Positions 55,529 through 63,330 of a DNA stretch of 64,000 nt are shown here, piece by piece. The notes below the pieces were generated by a model that was given only the letters and a program-made list of their open reading frames with translations, was not told the DNA's origin and searched no databases. The stretch spans positions 62,001 to 126,000 of the forward strand of contig NZ_VSZS01000060.1 of assembly GCF_008180155.1 (NCBI RefSeq), given 5' to 3'. Made by a program: the position numbers and the translations under genes. Positions within the stretch are counted from its first letter, which is position 1. Every line of letters starts with the position of its first letter. This stretch comes from Neoaquamicrobium microcysteis. GTDB taxonomy: Bacteria > Pseudomonadota > Alphaproteobacteria > Rhizobiales > Rhizobiaceae.

Positions 55529-56968
55529 CTAAACCCTGTAGCCGATCCGTAGCCCGCCCCAGTGGCGGCCTCGGACCGTGATCGGCGCGGACACGTCCTT
55601 CATCAGCACGAAATTGCCGCCGCCCATGTCGCGCCGATAGGTTTGCAGCAGGAAGGGGCGCGTGTTGCGGCCCGCACCGAGCCCGGTGCGATCCCCGAAG
55701 ATGCGGTGGTTGCGGCAGTTGGCGGCGTTCCAGACTGGATCGTCGCTCTGCGGCCGCGAGTAGACGAGATTGTGCGTCGGCAGGTAGCCGTTGCGGTCCA
55801 CCGCCGCGCAGAACACGATGCGCTCGTGCATGGCGAGAACCGGCTCCTGGATCGCGGGCAATTGCGCATCGGTAAACGCGGTGAAGCGCGTCAGCACCTG
55901 CTCGGGGTTGGAGCCCGGCACGGCGCGGTAGTCTTCATCGAAGAGATCGGAAAGGCTGAGGCGGCCGCTGTCGACCGCCGCCTCGAACAGCGCGGCGATC
56001 TCGCCCGCACGATGCTGGCAAATCTCGATCAGCGGGGTATCGGGGGTCTCTATGCCGGAGCTGGCGATGAAGAGGATGAAATCCTCCGAGATGTCCAGGA
56101 TCGCCTGCGATCTCTTGCCGGCGGCGCCGAGCTTGGTATCGCTTTCCCGCGTCATGGCGACGATGGAGCGCAGATGGTCGCGTACGTCCTCGCTGGCGGC
56201 GATGTTGCGCTGTACGGGCTCGGCCATGCCGTCGATGCGGTCGGCGAGCTGCTCGACGGTGGCGACGAGAGACTGGATCGTGCGGGTGGATTCGCTGGCC
56301 CGTGCCGACGCTTCGATGGCGGCTTCGGCGGTCGCCGCGCTGTCCCTGGTCGACCGGTTCAGCTCCGTCAGCGTATCCTGAAGGGCGGCCAGGCTCGCCT
56401 CGTTCTGCTTGGCTGCGCTGCCGATCTGATCGGCCAGCGCCTTGACCGCGCTGCCGATGACGGCGAAGCCCTTGCCGGCGTCGCCCAGCCTCGCCGCCTC
56501 GATCGAGGCATTGAGCGCGACGAGCTGCGTTTCGCGCGCGATCTCGTTGATGGACGCGCTGGCGTTTCGCACCAGCTTGATCGTCTCCGTCACCTTCGCC
56601 AGCGATGCGGCGAAACCGATGACGCCCTGGCTCAGCGACTGCATGTTTTCGACCGCGCCTGCCAATGTGTGCGCCACCGTGTCGGCGCTGCTGGAAAGGA
56701 TCGCGCGCGTCTGCCCGGCCGAGGCGCGGGCCTGCTCCATGGATGAGGCCAAGCTGGCATTGGCCGCATTGGTGGCGTCCGCCGAGCGCACGACGTTGCG
56801 CAACGTGTCGAGTTGGCGGCGGCCCAGGCCGCCCAGATCCTCTATGATGCCGACGATGTCAGCGATCTCGATGCCGAGACGGCTCGCGCGCTCGCCTATG
56901 GCCGCGATGTCGACATCATGGCCGGCTGCATCGTCGTTTGCCACGGCGCGAAGCTGCGCAAGGCTCAT
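55529..56968 (-). CDS. Soluble methyl-accepting chemotaxis-like protein with C-terminal sensor region
   Basis: Protein of 479 residues with no membrane segment. Residues 1-280 are a long coiled-coil MCP signalling region. The hairpin tip is LVALNASIEAARLGDAGKGF near residues 158-178. The tip differs from the standard MCP tip after FAV (IGSAVKALADQ). Residues about 300-479 form a C-terminal globular region ending GNFVLMKDVSAPITVRGRHW-GGLRIGY, similar to Cache-like endings of other soluble MCPs. GGGGAGGAATCCGT precedes ATG 56968; an upstream start at 56992 lacks this. It may signal to a Che array from the cytoplasm or act in another Che-like pathway. Confidence 0.85.
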   Translation of the reverse strand: MSLAQLRAVANDDAAGHDVDIAAIGERASRLGIEIADIVGIIEDLGGLGRRQLDTLRNVVRSADATNAANASLASSMEQARASAGQTRAILSSSADTVAHTLAGAVENMQSLSQGVIGFAASLAKVTETIKLVRNASASINEIARETQLVALNASIEAARLGDAGKGFAVIGSAVKALADQIGSAAKQNEASLAALQDTLTELNRSTRDSAATAEAAIEASARASESTRTIQSLVATVEQLADRIDGMAEPVQRNIAASEDVRDHLRSIVAMTRESDTKLGAAGKRSQAILDISEDFILFIASSGIETPDTPLIEICQHRAGEIAALFEAAVDSGRLSLSDLFDEDYRAVPGSNPEQVLTRFTAFTDAQLPAIQEPVLAMHERIVFCAAVDRNGYLPTHNLVYSRPQSDDPVWNAANCRNHRIFGDRTGLGAGRNTRPFLLQTYRRDMGGGNFVLMKDVSAPITVRGRHWGGLRIGYRV

Positions 56969-57071
56969 ACGGATTCCTCCCCGCTCTCGCAAAAACCTGC
57001 CTGCTTCGCGTTACCTTTGTGTTAACCAAAACGCGTGGCGGGCGCGGATGGCGGGGCGATTAGACGAAAGT

Positions 57072-57345
57072 CTAGACCGAGATGAGGTCGGATTGAATCA
57101 GTTCTGTTTCTCCGATGGCGAGACGATCCGCTAGAAGGACGGCGAAGGCCGTATCTGGATACGGCCAAGTCCGTCCGACGACGCGGGCGCCCGCCAGCGG
57201 GAAACCCTTCGGGCCGGGTGCATTCGCGCCAATCCCTTCGGTCTTCGGATTTGGCCGTATCCCGATACGACCTGCACCGAAGCCCTTGATCTTGACCCGA
57301 ATGCCCTCCGGCAGAACGATTCAATCCTACCTCATCTCGGTCTAG
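57072..57345. repeat. 274-bp inverted-repeat element (MITE- or RIME-like)
   Basis: The ends form a 34-35 bp inverted repeat with one mismatch and one extra base. The left arm is 57072-57106 (CTAGACCGAGATGAGGT...) and the right arm 57312-57345. Inside are two further related repeats in opposite orientation, 57151-57168 and 57251-57268 (16 of 18 matching). Each makes its own hairpin (GGCCGTATC/GATACGGCC at 57148-57167). No credible coding frame is present. The right end supplies the lysE stop codon. It resembles small non-coding mosaic elements of rhizobia; no flanking target duplication could be confirmed. Confidence 0.75.
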
Positions 57346-57971
57346 CGTGCGGTGGACCACGCGAACCAGAGCGCCACGCCCGCGAGCAGCGCTGAAAGGA
57401 TGCGCCTGGCAATGCGCTCGCGCCGCGGGTCGGTCAGGAATGGTTCCAGCGCGCCGGCCAGGATTACGATGCCGGCGTGGATCGCTGTGGCGATGGTGAC
57501 ATAGACAAGCGTCAACGTCACGGTTTGCGCCAGCAGCGGCCGCGAGGCGTCGATGAAGGTGGGAAGTACCGCCACGTAAAAGACGGCGGCCTTCGGATTC
57601 AAAAGGTTGGTGACCAGCCCGCGAAAGAAATGGCGCGTCGTGGTTTCGCCCATCGTGGCCACCACGTCGCCATCGCCGCGCCAGCCGTCCCACGCAAGGT
57701 AGAGCAGGAAGAGTACGCCCGCCCAGCGCAGGATCTCGTAGGCCAGATGCGAGGCGGATACGAGTTGCGCGACGCCGAACGCCGCGGCCAACCCGATGAT
57801 GGTGAGGCCGAGCGCGATGCCGGCCACCGTGGCGAAGCCGATGCGCCTGCCGCCCGATGCCGAAACAAGCGCCAGATAGGTCATGTTCGGCCCTGGCGTC
57901 AGCTCGATGATGGTCGCCGTCAGCGCGAAGGAAAGGAGTGTCGGCAGCGCGAGCGGAAGCGCCGCCTCCAT
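57342..57971 (-). CDS. LysE family translocator
   Basis: Inner-membrane exporter of the LysE/RhtB family, 209 residues, about six helices. The signature is TATIIELTPGPNMTYLALVS (near residues 13-32), followed by GIALGLTIIGLAAAFGVAQL and FFRGLVTNLLNPKAAVFYVA. Members export amino acids such as lysine, threonine or homoserine lactones. ATG 57971 lies 1 bp after the polA stop (TGAGATG), so translation is probably coupled to polA. The stop codon TAG (57344-57342) lies within the right arm of the 274-bp repeat element, suggesting that the original C-terminus was altered by insertion. Confidence 0.9.
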   Translation of the reverse strand: MEAALPLALPTLLSFALTATIIELTPGPNMTYLALVSASGGRRIGFATVAGIALGLTIIGLAAAFGVAQLVSASHLAYEILRWAGVLFLLYLAWDGWRGDGDVVATMGETTTRHFFRGLVTNLLNPKAAVFYVAVLPTFIDASRPLLAQTVTLTLVYVTIATAIHAGIVILAGALEPFLTDPRRERIARRILSALLAGVALWFAWSTAR

Positions 57972-57972
57972 C

Positions 57973-60918
57973 TCAGTGCGCCTCGTCCCAGTTGTGCGCC
58001 GCGCGGGCATCCACATGCAACGGAACCTTCATGGAAAGGGCCGGCATTGCAGCGTTCTCCATCACGTCGCGGATGACGGGGATGGCGCGCTCCACCTCGC
58101 CTTCCGGCGCTTCGAAGATGAGTTCGTCATGCACCTGCAACAGCATGCGCGTGTTCTCGAGGCCCGCTTTCTCCAGTGCGCCTTCCATGCGGACCATGGC
58201 GCGGCGGATGATGTCGGCCGCCGAACCCTGAATCGGCGCGTTGATGGAGGCGCGCTCGTTGAAGGCGCGGATCGACGGGTTGGGCGAGCGGATTTCGGGA
58301 TAGTGCGCGCGCCTGCCGAAGATGGTTTCGACATAGCCGTTTTCGCGCGCGAAGGCCTTGGTCGCCTCCATGTAGTCGCGGATGCCGGGAAAGCGCTCGA
58401 AATACTTCTTGATATAGCTCCCGGCCTCCTCGCGAGGGATCGACAACTGGTTGGCCAGACCGAAGGCCGATATGCCGTAGATGATGCCGAAATTGATCGC
58501 CTTGGCGCGGCGGCGCACCTCGCCGGGCATGCCTTCGACGGGCACGGAGAACATCTCCGATGCTGTCATGGCGTGGATGTCCACGCCGTCGGCGAACGCC
58601 TGCCGCAGCTGCGGAATGTCGGCGACATGGGCAAGCACGCGCAGCTCGATCTGGCTGTAGTCTGCCGAGATCAGCAGGTTGCCCGGCTCGGCGATGAAGG
58701 CGGTTCTGATCTTGCGGCCTTCCGCCGTGCGCACGGGGATGTTCTGAAGGTTGGGCTCCGACGAGGAAAGCCGGCCGGTTGTGGTAGCGGCCAAGGCATA
58801 GCTGGTGTGAACGCGCTTGGTCTCGGGGTGGATATAACCCGGGAGCGCATCGGTATAGGTGGATTTGAGCTTGGTGAGCTGGCGCCAGTCGACGATCTTG
58901 CGCGGCAGCTCGTGACCCTCGGCGGCAAGATCCTCCAGAACTTGTGCGGAGGTGGACCACTGACCGGTCTTGGTCTTGGAGCCGCCGGGCAGGCCCATGC
59001 GCCCGAACAGGATGTCGCCCAGCTGCTTGGGCGATCCGATGGTGAAACGCTCGCCGGCGAGCTGGTAGATCTCGTCTTCCAGCGCGGCGGCACCCTGCGC
59101 GAGATCGCCGGAAAGCCGCGACAGGATTTGACGGTCTACCGAGATGCCGCGCTGCTCCATGCGGGCCAGAACCGGCACCAGCGGGCGCTCCAGCCGCTCA
59201 TAGACGGAAACCAGCCCCTTCTCGACAAGACGCGGCTTGAGCACGCGCCACAACCGGAGCGTCACGTCGGCATCCTCGGCCGCGTAGGTGGTGGCCTTTT
59301 CGAGATCGACCAGATCGAAGGTGATGAGCGACTTGCCCGAGCCGCATACGTCCTTGAAGGCGATGGGGGTGTGGCCCAGCCAGCGTTCAGACAGTGCGTC
59401 CATCCCGTGCCCGCCGAACACGCCGGCGTCGAGCACATAGGAGATCAGCATCGTGTCGTCATAGGGCGCGACGTCGATGCCGTGCCGGTGCATCATAACG
59501 AGGTCGTATTTCAGGTTCTGCGCGATCTTCAGGACCGAGCGGTCCTCCATAAGCGGCTTCAGCGCCGCCAGCGCCTCGCGGGCGGGTATCTGGCCCTCGA
59601 TCTGCCCGCCGCCGAGCAGGTCGCCTGCACCCGATTTGTGGATCAGCGGCACATAGGCCGCGCGGCCCGGACGGATGGCGAGCGAGAAGCCGCAAAGCTC
59701 CGCCTGCATCGGGTCGAGCGAGGTGGTCTCGGTGTCGAAGGCGACGACGCCTTCCTCGCGGGCTTCCTCGATCCATGCCCTGAGGGTCGCGATGTCGCGG
59801 ATGCAGGTGTAGGCGGTGGTATCGACCTTGCCGGCGACGGCTTCGGCCAGGCGCGCGGCGGCCAGTGCGGCGGGCGTATTCTGCGCCTCGCGCGCTTCCG
59901 GCGTCGGGGCGACATCGCCGCTCGAAGCGGCCTCGGGGTCGGAAACGGGCGCTGCCGTCAGGTCCGGTCCGTGTGCGTCGGCGCCCCACTGCACGTCGAC
60001 GTGGGCGGGCTCGATCTCGGCCGCTTCCGTGCCGGACGCCTCGGCCACGCGCCGTGTCAGCGTGGTGAACTCCATCGTCTTGAGGAAGGAGATGAGCTTC
60101 GGCCCGTTGGGCGGCTGCAGCACCAGCGTGTCGAGCGCGTCGACATCGGGCACATCGTTCATGAGCCGGACCAGCTCGCGCGACATCAGCGCCTTCTCGC
60201 GGTTCTCGATCAGCGTCTCGCGACGCTTGTTCTGCTTGATCTCGTCGGCGCGCGCGAGAAGCGTGTCGAGGTCGCCGAACTCCTCGAGAAGCTGCGCGGC
60301 GGTCTTCTGGCCGATGCCCGGCACGCCCGGAATGTTGTCGACCGAGTCACCCATCAGCGCCTGAAGGTCGATCATCTTTTCCGGCGGCACTCCCCATTTC
60401 TCGATGACTTCGGGGACCTTGATCTCCTTGTCCTTCATCGGATCGTACATGGAGACAGTCGGGCCGACGAGCTGCATCAGATCCTTGTCGGAGGAGATGA
60501 TCGTGGTGTCGCCGCCGGCCTCATGGGCCAGCCGTGCATAGGTGGCGATGAGGTCGTCGGCCTCGAAGCCTTCCATCTCGATGCAGGGCAGGTCGAACGC
60601 CTTGGTCGCGTGCCGGATCAGACCGAACTGCGGGATGAGATCCTCGGGCGGCGCGGAGCGGTTCGCCTTGTACTCGGGATAGAGATCGTTGCGGAACGTA
60701 TGCGACGAATAGTCGAAGATGACGGCGAAATGGGTGGGCGTGACGCCCACATCCGTGTCGCGCGCGTTCTGCATCAGCTTCCACAGCATGTTGCAGAAAC
60801 CCGACACCGCGCCCACCGGCAGGCCGTCGGATTTGCGCGTCAGCGGCGGAAGCGCGTGGTAGGCGCGGAAGATGTAGCCCGAGCCGTCGACAAGGAAGAG
60901 ATGATCGCCTTTTTTCAT
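57973..60918 (-). CDS. polA: DNA polymerase I
   Basis: Repair and Okazaki-fragment polymerase, 981 residues, with all three domains. The 5'-3' exonuclease is residues about 1-290 (FLVDGSGYIFRAYHALPPLT, LMGDSVDNIPGVPGIGQKTA). The proofreading 3'-5' exonuclease is near 370-560, with intact DxE motif in VVAFDTETTSLDP. The polymerase covers about 600-981 (LISADYSQIELRVLAHVADI near 752, NFGIIYGISAFGLANQL, LLQVHDELIFEAPEGEVER). A spacer rich in Ala/Glu/Pro lies between the first two. ATG 60918 begins MKKGDHLFLVDG; the upstream open frame has no family character. lysE follows 1 bp downstream. Confidence 0.97.
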   Translation of the reverse strand: MKKGDHLFLVDGSGYIFRAYHALPPLTRKSDGLPVGAVSGFCNMLWKLMQNARDTDVGVTPTHFAVIFDYSSHTFRNDLYPEYKANRSAPPEDLIPQFGLIRHATKAFDLPCIEMEGFEADDLIATYARLAHEAGGDTTIISSDKDLMQLVGPTVSMYDPMKDKEIKVPEVIEKWGVPPEKMIDLQALMGDSVDNIPGVPGIGQKTAAQLLEEFGDLDTLLARADEIKQNKRRETLIENREKALMSRELVRLMNDVPDVDALDTLVLQPPNGPKLISFLKTMEFTTLTRRVAEASGTEAAEIEPAHVDVQWGADAHGPDLTAAPVSDPEAASSGDVAPTPEAREAQNTPAALAAARLAEAVAGKVDTTAYTCIRDIATLRAWIEEAREEGVVAFDTETTSLDPMQAELCGFSLAIRPGRAAYVPLIHKSGAGDLLGGGQIEGQIPAREALAALKPLMEDRSVLKIAQNLKYDLVMMHRHGIDVAPYDDTMLISYVLDAGVFGGHGMDALSERWLGHTPIAFKDVCGSGKSLITFDLVDLEKATTYAAEDADVTLRLWRVLKPRLVEKGLVSVYERLERPLVPVLARMEQRGISVDRQILSRLSGDLAQGAAALEDEIYQLAGERFTIGSPKQLGDILFGRMGLPGGSKTKTGQWSTSAQVLEDLAAEGHELPRKIVDWRQLTKLKSTYTDALPGYIHPETKRVHTSYALAATTTGRLSSSEPNLQNIPVRTAEGRKIRTAFIAEPGNLLISADYSQIELRVLAHVADIPQLRQAFADGVDIHAMTASEMFSVPVEGMPGEVRRRAKAINFGIIYGISAFGLANQLSIPREEAGSYIKKYFERFPGIRDYMEATKAFARENGYVETIFGRRAHYPEIRSPNPSIRAFNERASINAPIQGSAADIIRRAMVRMEGALEKAGLENTRMLLQVHDELIFEAPEGEVERAIPVIRDVMENAAMPALSMKVPLHVDARAAHNWDEAH

Positions 60919-61309
60919 GGGCAAACGGGTAGCGCGGGCCACGTGCGGTGTCCATGGGAAACAGCCGATCGCGCGGCCGTTCCTGCCATGCCGGGCGTCA
61001 TCTGAAAGCATCACGCGCATGTTACATAAGTGTAATGTTCGTGCCCTTGAATCGCCACGTTCAAAGACCCAAATGCGGGTCATCGGCAATTTTCGCCGAG
61101 TCCGGAAATAGGCCCGTCCCCCGCCTGAACCGGACACTGCGGGAGCCTCATCCCCCTCTCCGGGCTCCCGCATCGTTTCGAGTAAGGCCGCCGTGGTTCC
61201 CCCTCCACCACGGCGGCACTTTTTTGTGCCGCTGGCATGAAAATGCGGGGCTTTTCGATCCGTCTTCCGAACGATACGTTCGCGGCGCAGAATCGAAAGG
61301 CACTTTCCC
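60919..61309. other. 391-bp intergenic region between polA and M20 peptidase, possible small RNA
   Basis: Divergent region without a credible gene. In order it holds: TTACA-TAAG-TGTAA (61022-61035), an operator-like inverted repeat; a small stem CGGC/GCCG (61084-61098); a 9-bp stem GCGGGAGCC (61139-61147) with GGCTCCCGC (61163-61171); and a strong terminator at 61187-61225. The terminator faces the plus strand although no plus-strand gene precedes it for over 5 kb. That suggests a short non-coding transcript starting near 61040-61100. Promoter boxes are not clear. Confidence 0.45.
61187..61225 (+). terminator. Intrinsic terminator, plus strand
   Basis: GCCGCCGTGG (61187-61196) pairs perfectly with CCACGGCGGC (61208-61217), followed by AC and six T. 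It is a textbook Rho-independent terminator on the plus strand, 85 bp before the M20 gene. The minus-strand polA gene starts and reads away, so no annotated gene uses it. Confidence 0.8.
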
Positions 61310-62689
61310 ATGTCCGCAATCGCTCCCGTCCTCGACCGCATCGACGCCAACCTCGAAGCCAGCCTCGAACGCCTGTTCGCGCTGATCCGCATCCCCTCGA
61401 TCTCCACCGACCCCGCCTATGCGAAGGATTGCCGCCGCGCGGCAGAGTGGCTGGTGGAAGACCTCAAGACGATCGGTTTCGACGCCAGCGTGCGCGACAC
61501 GCCGGGCCATCCGATGGTGGTGGCGCATCACGACGGGCCGCAGGGCTCTCCGCATGTGCTGTTCTACGGCCACTACGATGTGCAGCCGGTCGATCCGCTG
61601 AACCTGTGGGATGCCGACCCGTTCGACCCGAAGGTCAAGGAACTGGAGCCCGGCCGCAAGGTCATTACCGGGCGCGGCTCGTCGGACGACAAGGGACAGC
61701 TCATGCTGTTCGTTGAAGCCTGCCGCGCGTGGAAGGAAGTGCATGGCAGCCTGCCATGCAGGATCACCCTGCTGTTCGAGGGCGAGGAAGAGTCGGGCTC
61801 GCCTTCGGTAAAGCCGTTCCTGGACGCAAACTCGGAAGAGCTGAAGGCAGACTTCGCCATGGTCTGCGATACCGGCATGTGGAACCGCGACACGCCGTGC
61901 ATCACGGTCGGCCTGCGCGGGCTTGTCGGCGAGGAAGTGACTATTCACGCCGCCGAGCGCGACCTGCATTCGGGCGTCTATGGGGGTGCCGCGGCCAACC
62001 CGATCCGCATCCTCGCGAAAATCCTGGGCGACATGCACGACGAGACCGGCCGTATCACGGTCCCTGATTTCTACGACGGGGTCGAGGAAACGCCGAGCCA
62101 GATCAAGGCGGCGTGGGACAAGCTCGACATCAGCCCGCTGCTTGGCGACATCGGCCTGTCCGTGCCGTCGGGAGAGAAGGGGCGGTCGATCCCCGAAATG
62201 GTGTGGGCGCGGCCGACCGCCGAGTTCAACGGAATTTCCGGCGGCTATGAGGGCGACGGCTTCAAGACCGTGATCGCGGCGAAGGCATCGGCGAAAGTGT
62301 CGTTCCGCCTCGTCGGCAACCAGGATCCGGAAGCGATCCGCGCTTCCTTCCGCAAGTTCGTCGAAGACCGCATCCCCGCCGACTGCTCGGTCACCTTCGA
62401 GAAGCATGGCGGCTCGCCAGCGCTGCAGCTCGCGTATGACGCGCCGATCGTGACCAAGGCCGCATCCGCGCTGTCGGACGAATGGCCCAACAAGGCGTTG
62501 GTGCTGGCAATGGGCGGCTCGATCCCGATCGTCGGCGACTTCAAGCGCAGGCTGGGCATGGAAACGCTGCTGGTCGGTTTCGGGCTGGACGACGACCGCA
62601 TCCATTCGCCCAACGAGAAGTATGACCTGTCGTCGTTCCACAAGGGCCAGCGCAGCTGGGCGCGCATCCTGGCCGCGCTGACGGCATAG
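61310..62689 (+). CDS. M20 family dipeptidase
   Basis: Zn-dependent M20/M25/M40 peptidase of 459 residues. Metal-site motifs: LFYGHYDVQPVDPLNLWDAD (His-x-Asp, near residues 85-104), GRGSSDDKGQLMLFVEA (bridging Asp), and LLFEGEEESGSPSVKPFL (catalytic Glu pair near 153-155). The dimerisation (lid) domain follows from about residue 200 (CITVGLRGLVGEEVTIHAAE), and the last metal His is in GLDDDRIHSPNEKYDL. It hydrolyses dipeptides or related amides in the cytoplasm. GAAAGGCACTTTCCC precedes ATG 61310. RNase D-like gene follows after 16 bp. Confidence 0.94.
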   Translation: MSAIAPVLDRIDANLEASLERLFALIRIPSISTDPAYAKDCRRAAEWLVEDLKTIGFDASVRDTPGHPMVVAHHDGPQGSPHVLFYGHYDVQPVDPLNLWDADPFDPKVKELEPGRKVITGRGSSDDKGQLMLFVEACRAWKEVHGSLPCRITLLFEGEEESGSPSVKPFLDANSEELKADFAMVCDTGMWNRDTPCITVGLRGLVGEEVTIHAAERDLHSGVYGGAAANPIRILAKILGDMHDETGRITVPDFYDGVEETPSQIKAAWDKLDISPLLGDIGLSVPSGEKGRSIPEMVWARPTAEFNGISGGYEGDGFKTVIAAKASAKVSFRLVGNQDPEAIRASFRKFVEDRIPADCSVTFEKHGGSPALQLAYDAPIVTKAASALSDEWPNKALVLAMGGSIPIVGDFKRRLGMETLLVGFGLDDDRIHSPNEKYDLSSFHKGQRSWARILAALTA

Positions 62690-62705
62690 ACGGGAGGGTA
62701 GACAG

Positions 62706-63323
62706 ATGACGATCCGCTTTCACCGGGGCGACCTCGCCGACCTCTCCAACTACGATGTCGATGCAGTCGCCATCGATACCGAGACGCTGGGGCTAAACCC
62801 GCATCGCGACCGGCTGTGCGTGGTCCAGCTCTCGCCGGGCGACGGCACGGCCGACGTGGTCCAGATCACGCCGGGGCAGAAGCGTGCGCCCAACCTCGTG
62901 TCGCTGCTGAAGAACCGCAAGATCACCAAGCTGTTCCACTTCGGGCGCTTCGATCTGGCGGTGCTTTATCATGCGTTCGGTGCCATGCCGGAGCCGGTGT
63001 TCTGCTCCAAGATCGCATCGCGGCTGACCCGCACCTATACCGACAGGCACGGGCTCAAGGACATCTGCAACGAACTGCTGGGCGTCAGCCTGTCGAAGGT
63101 GCAGCAGTCATCGGACTGGGCGGCCGAAACGCTGTCGCCGGAACAGCTGGAATACGCCGCCTCGGACGTCCTTTATCTCCACCAGCTTCGTGAGAAGCTG
63201 AACTTCAGGCTGGAACGGGACGGTCGGGTTAAGGAGGCGGACGCCTGCTTCCGCTTCCTGCCTACGCGCGCCAAGCTGGACCTGATGGGCTGGGACGAGC
63301 AGGACATCTTCGCCCACTCGTAG
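62706..63323 (+). CDS. RNase D-like 3'-5' exonuclease
   Basis: DEDD-family exonuclease of 205 residues. Motif I is DAVAIDTETLGLNPHRDRLC (Asp/Glu near residues 22-26), motif II is KLFHFGRFDLAVLYHAF, and motif III is LEYAASDVLYLHQLREKL, with Tyr as in DEDDy enzymes. It is about half the length of E. coli RNase D and lacks the C-terminal HRDC domains, as is usual for the short Rnd-like proteins of rhizobia. It likely trims small RNA or tRNA 3' ends. GGAGGGTAGACAG precedes ATG 62706. It ends 7 bp from the convergent acyltransferase gene. Confidence 0.92.
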   Translation: MTIRFHRGDLADLSNYDVDAVAIDTETLGLNPHRDRLCVVQLSPGDGTADVVQITPGQKRAPNLVSLLKNRKITKLFHFGRFDLAVLYHAFGAMPEPVFCSKIASRLTRTYTDRHGLKDICNELLGVSLSKVQQSSDWAAETLSPEQLEYAASDVLYLHQLREKLNFRLERDGRVKEADACFRFLPTRAKLDLMGWDEQDIFAHS

Positions 63324-63330
63324 TCATGGC

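Noticed and set aside
57115-57345. 76-codon frame inside the 274-bp repeat
   Set aside because: It is created by the repeat arms, uses the terminal repeat as coding sequence, and shows no start signal.
57883-61005. 1040-codon open frame on the plus strand opposite polA
   Set aside because: It is a GC-driven shadow: polA has every catalytic motif on the other strand, and the antisense product has no recognisable domain or ribosome site.
61095-61115. GTCCGGAAATAGGC resembling the conserved loop of SRP 4.5S RNA
   Set aside because: Only the GTCCGGAA core matches; the flanking stem and the GGAAGCAGCC continuation are missing.
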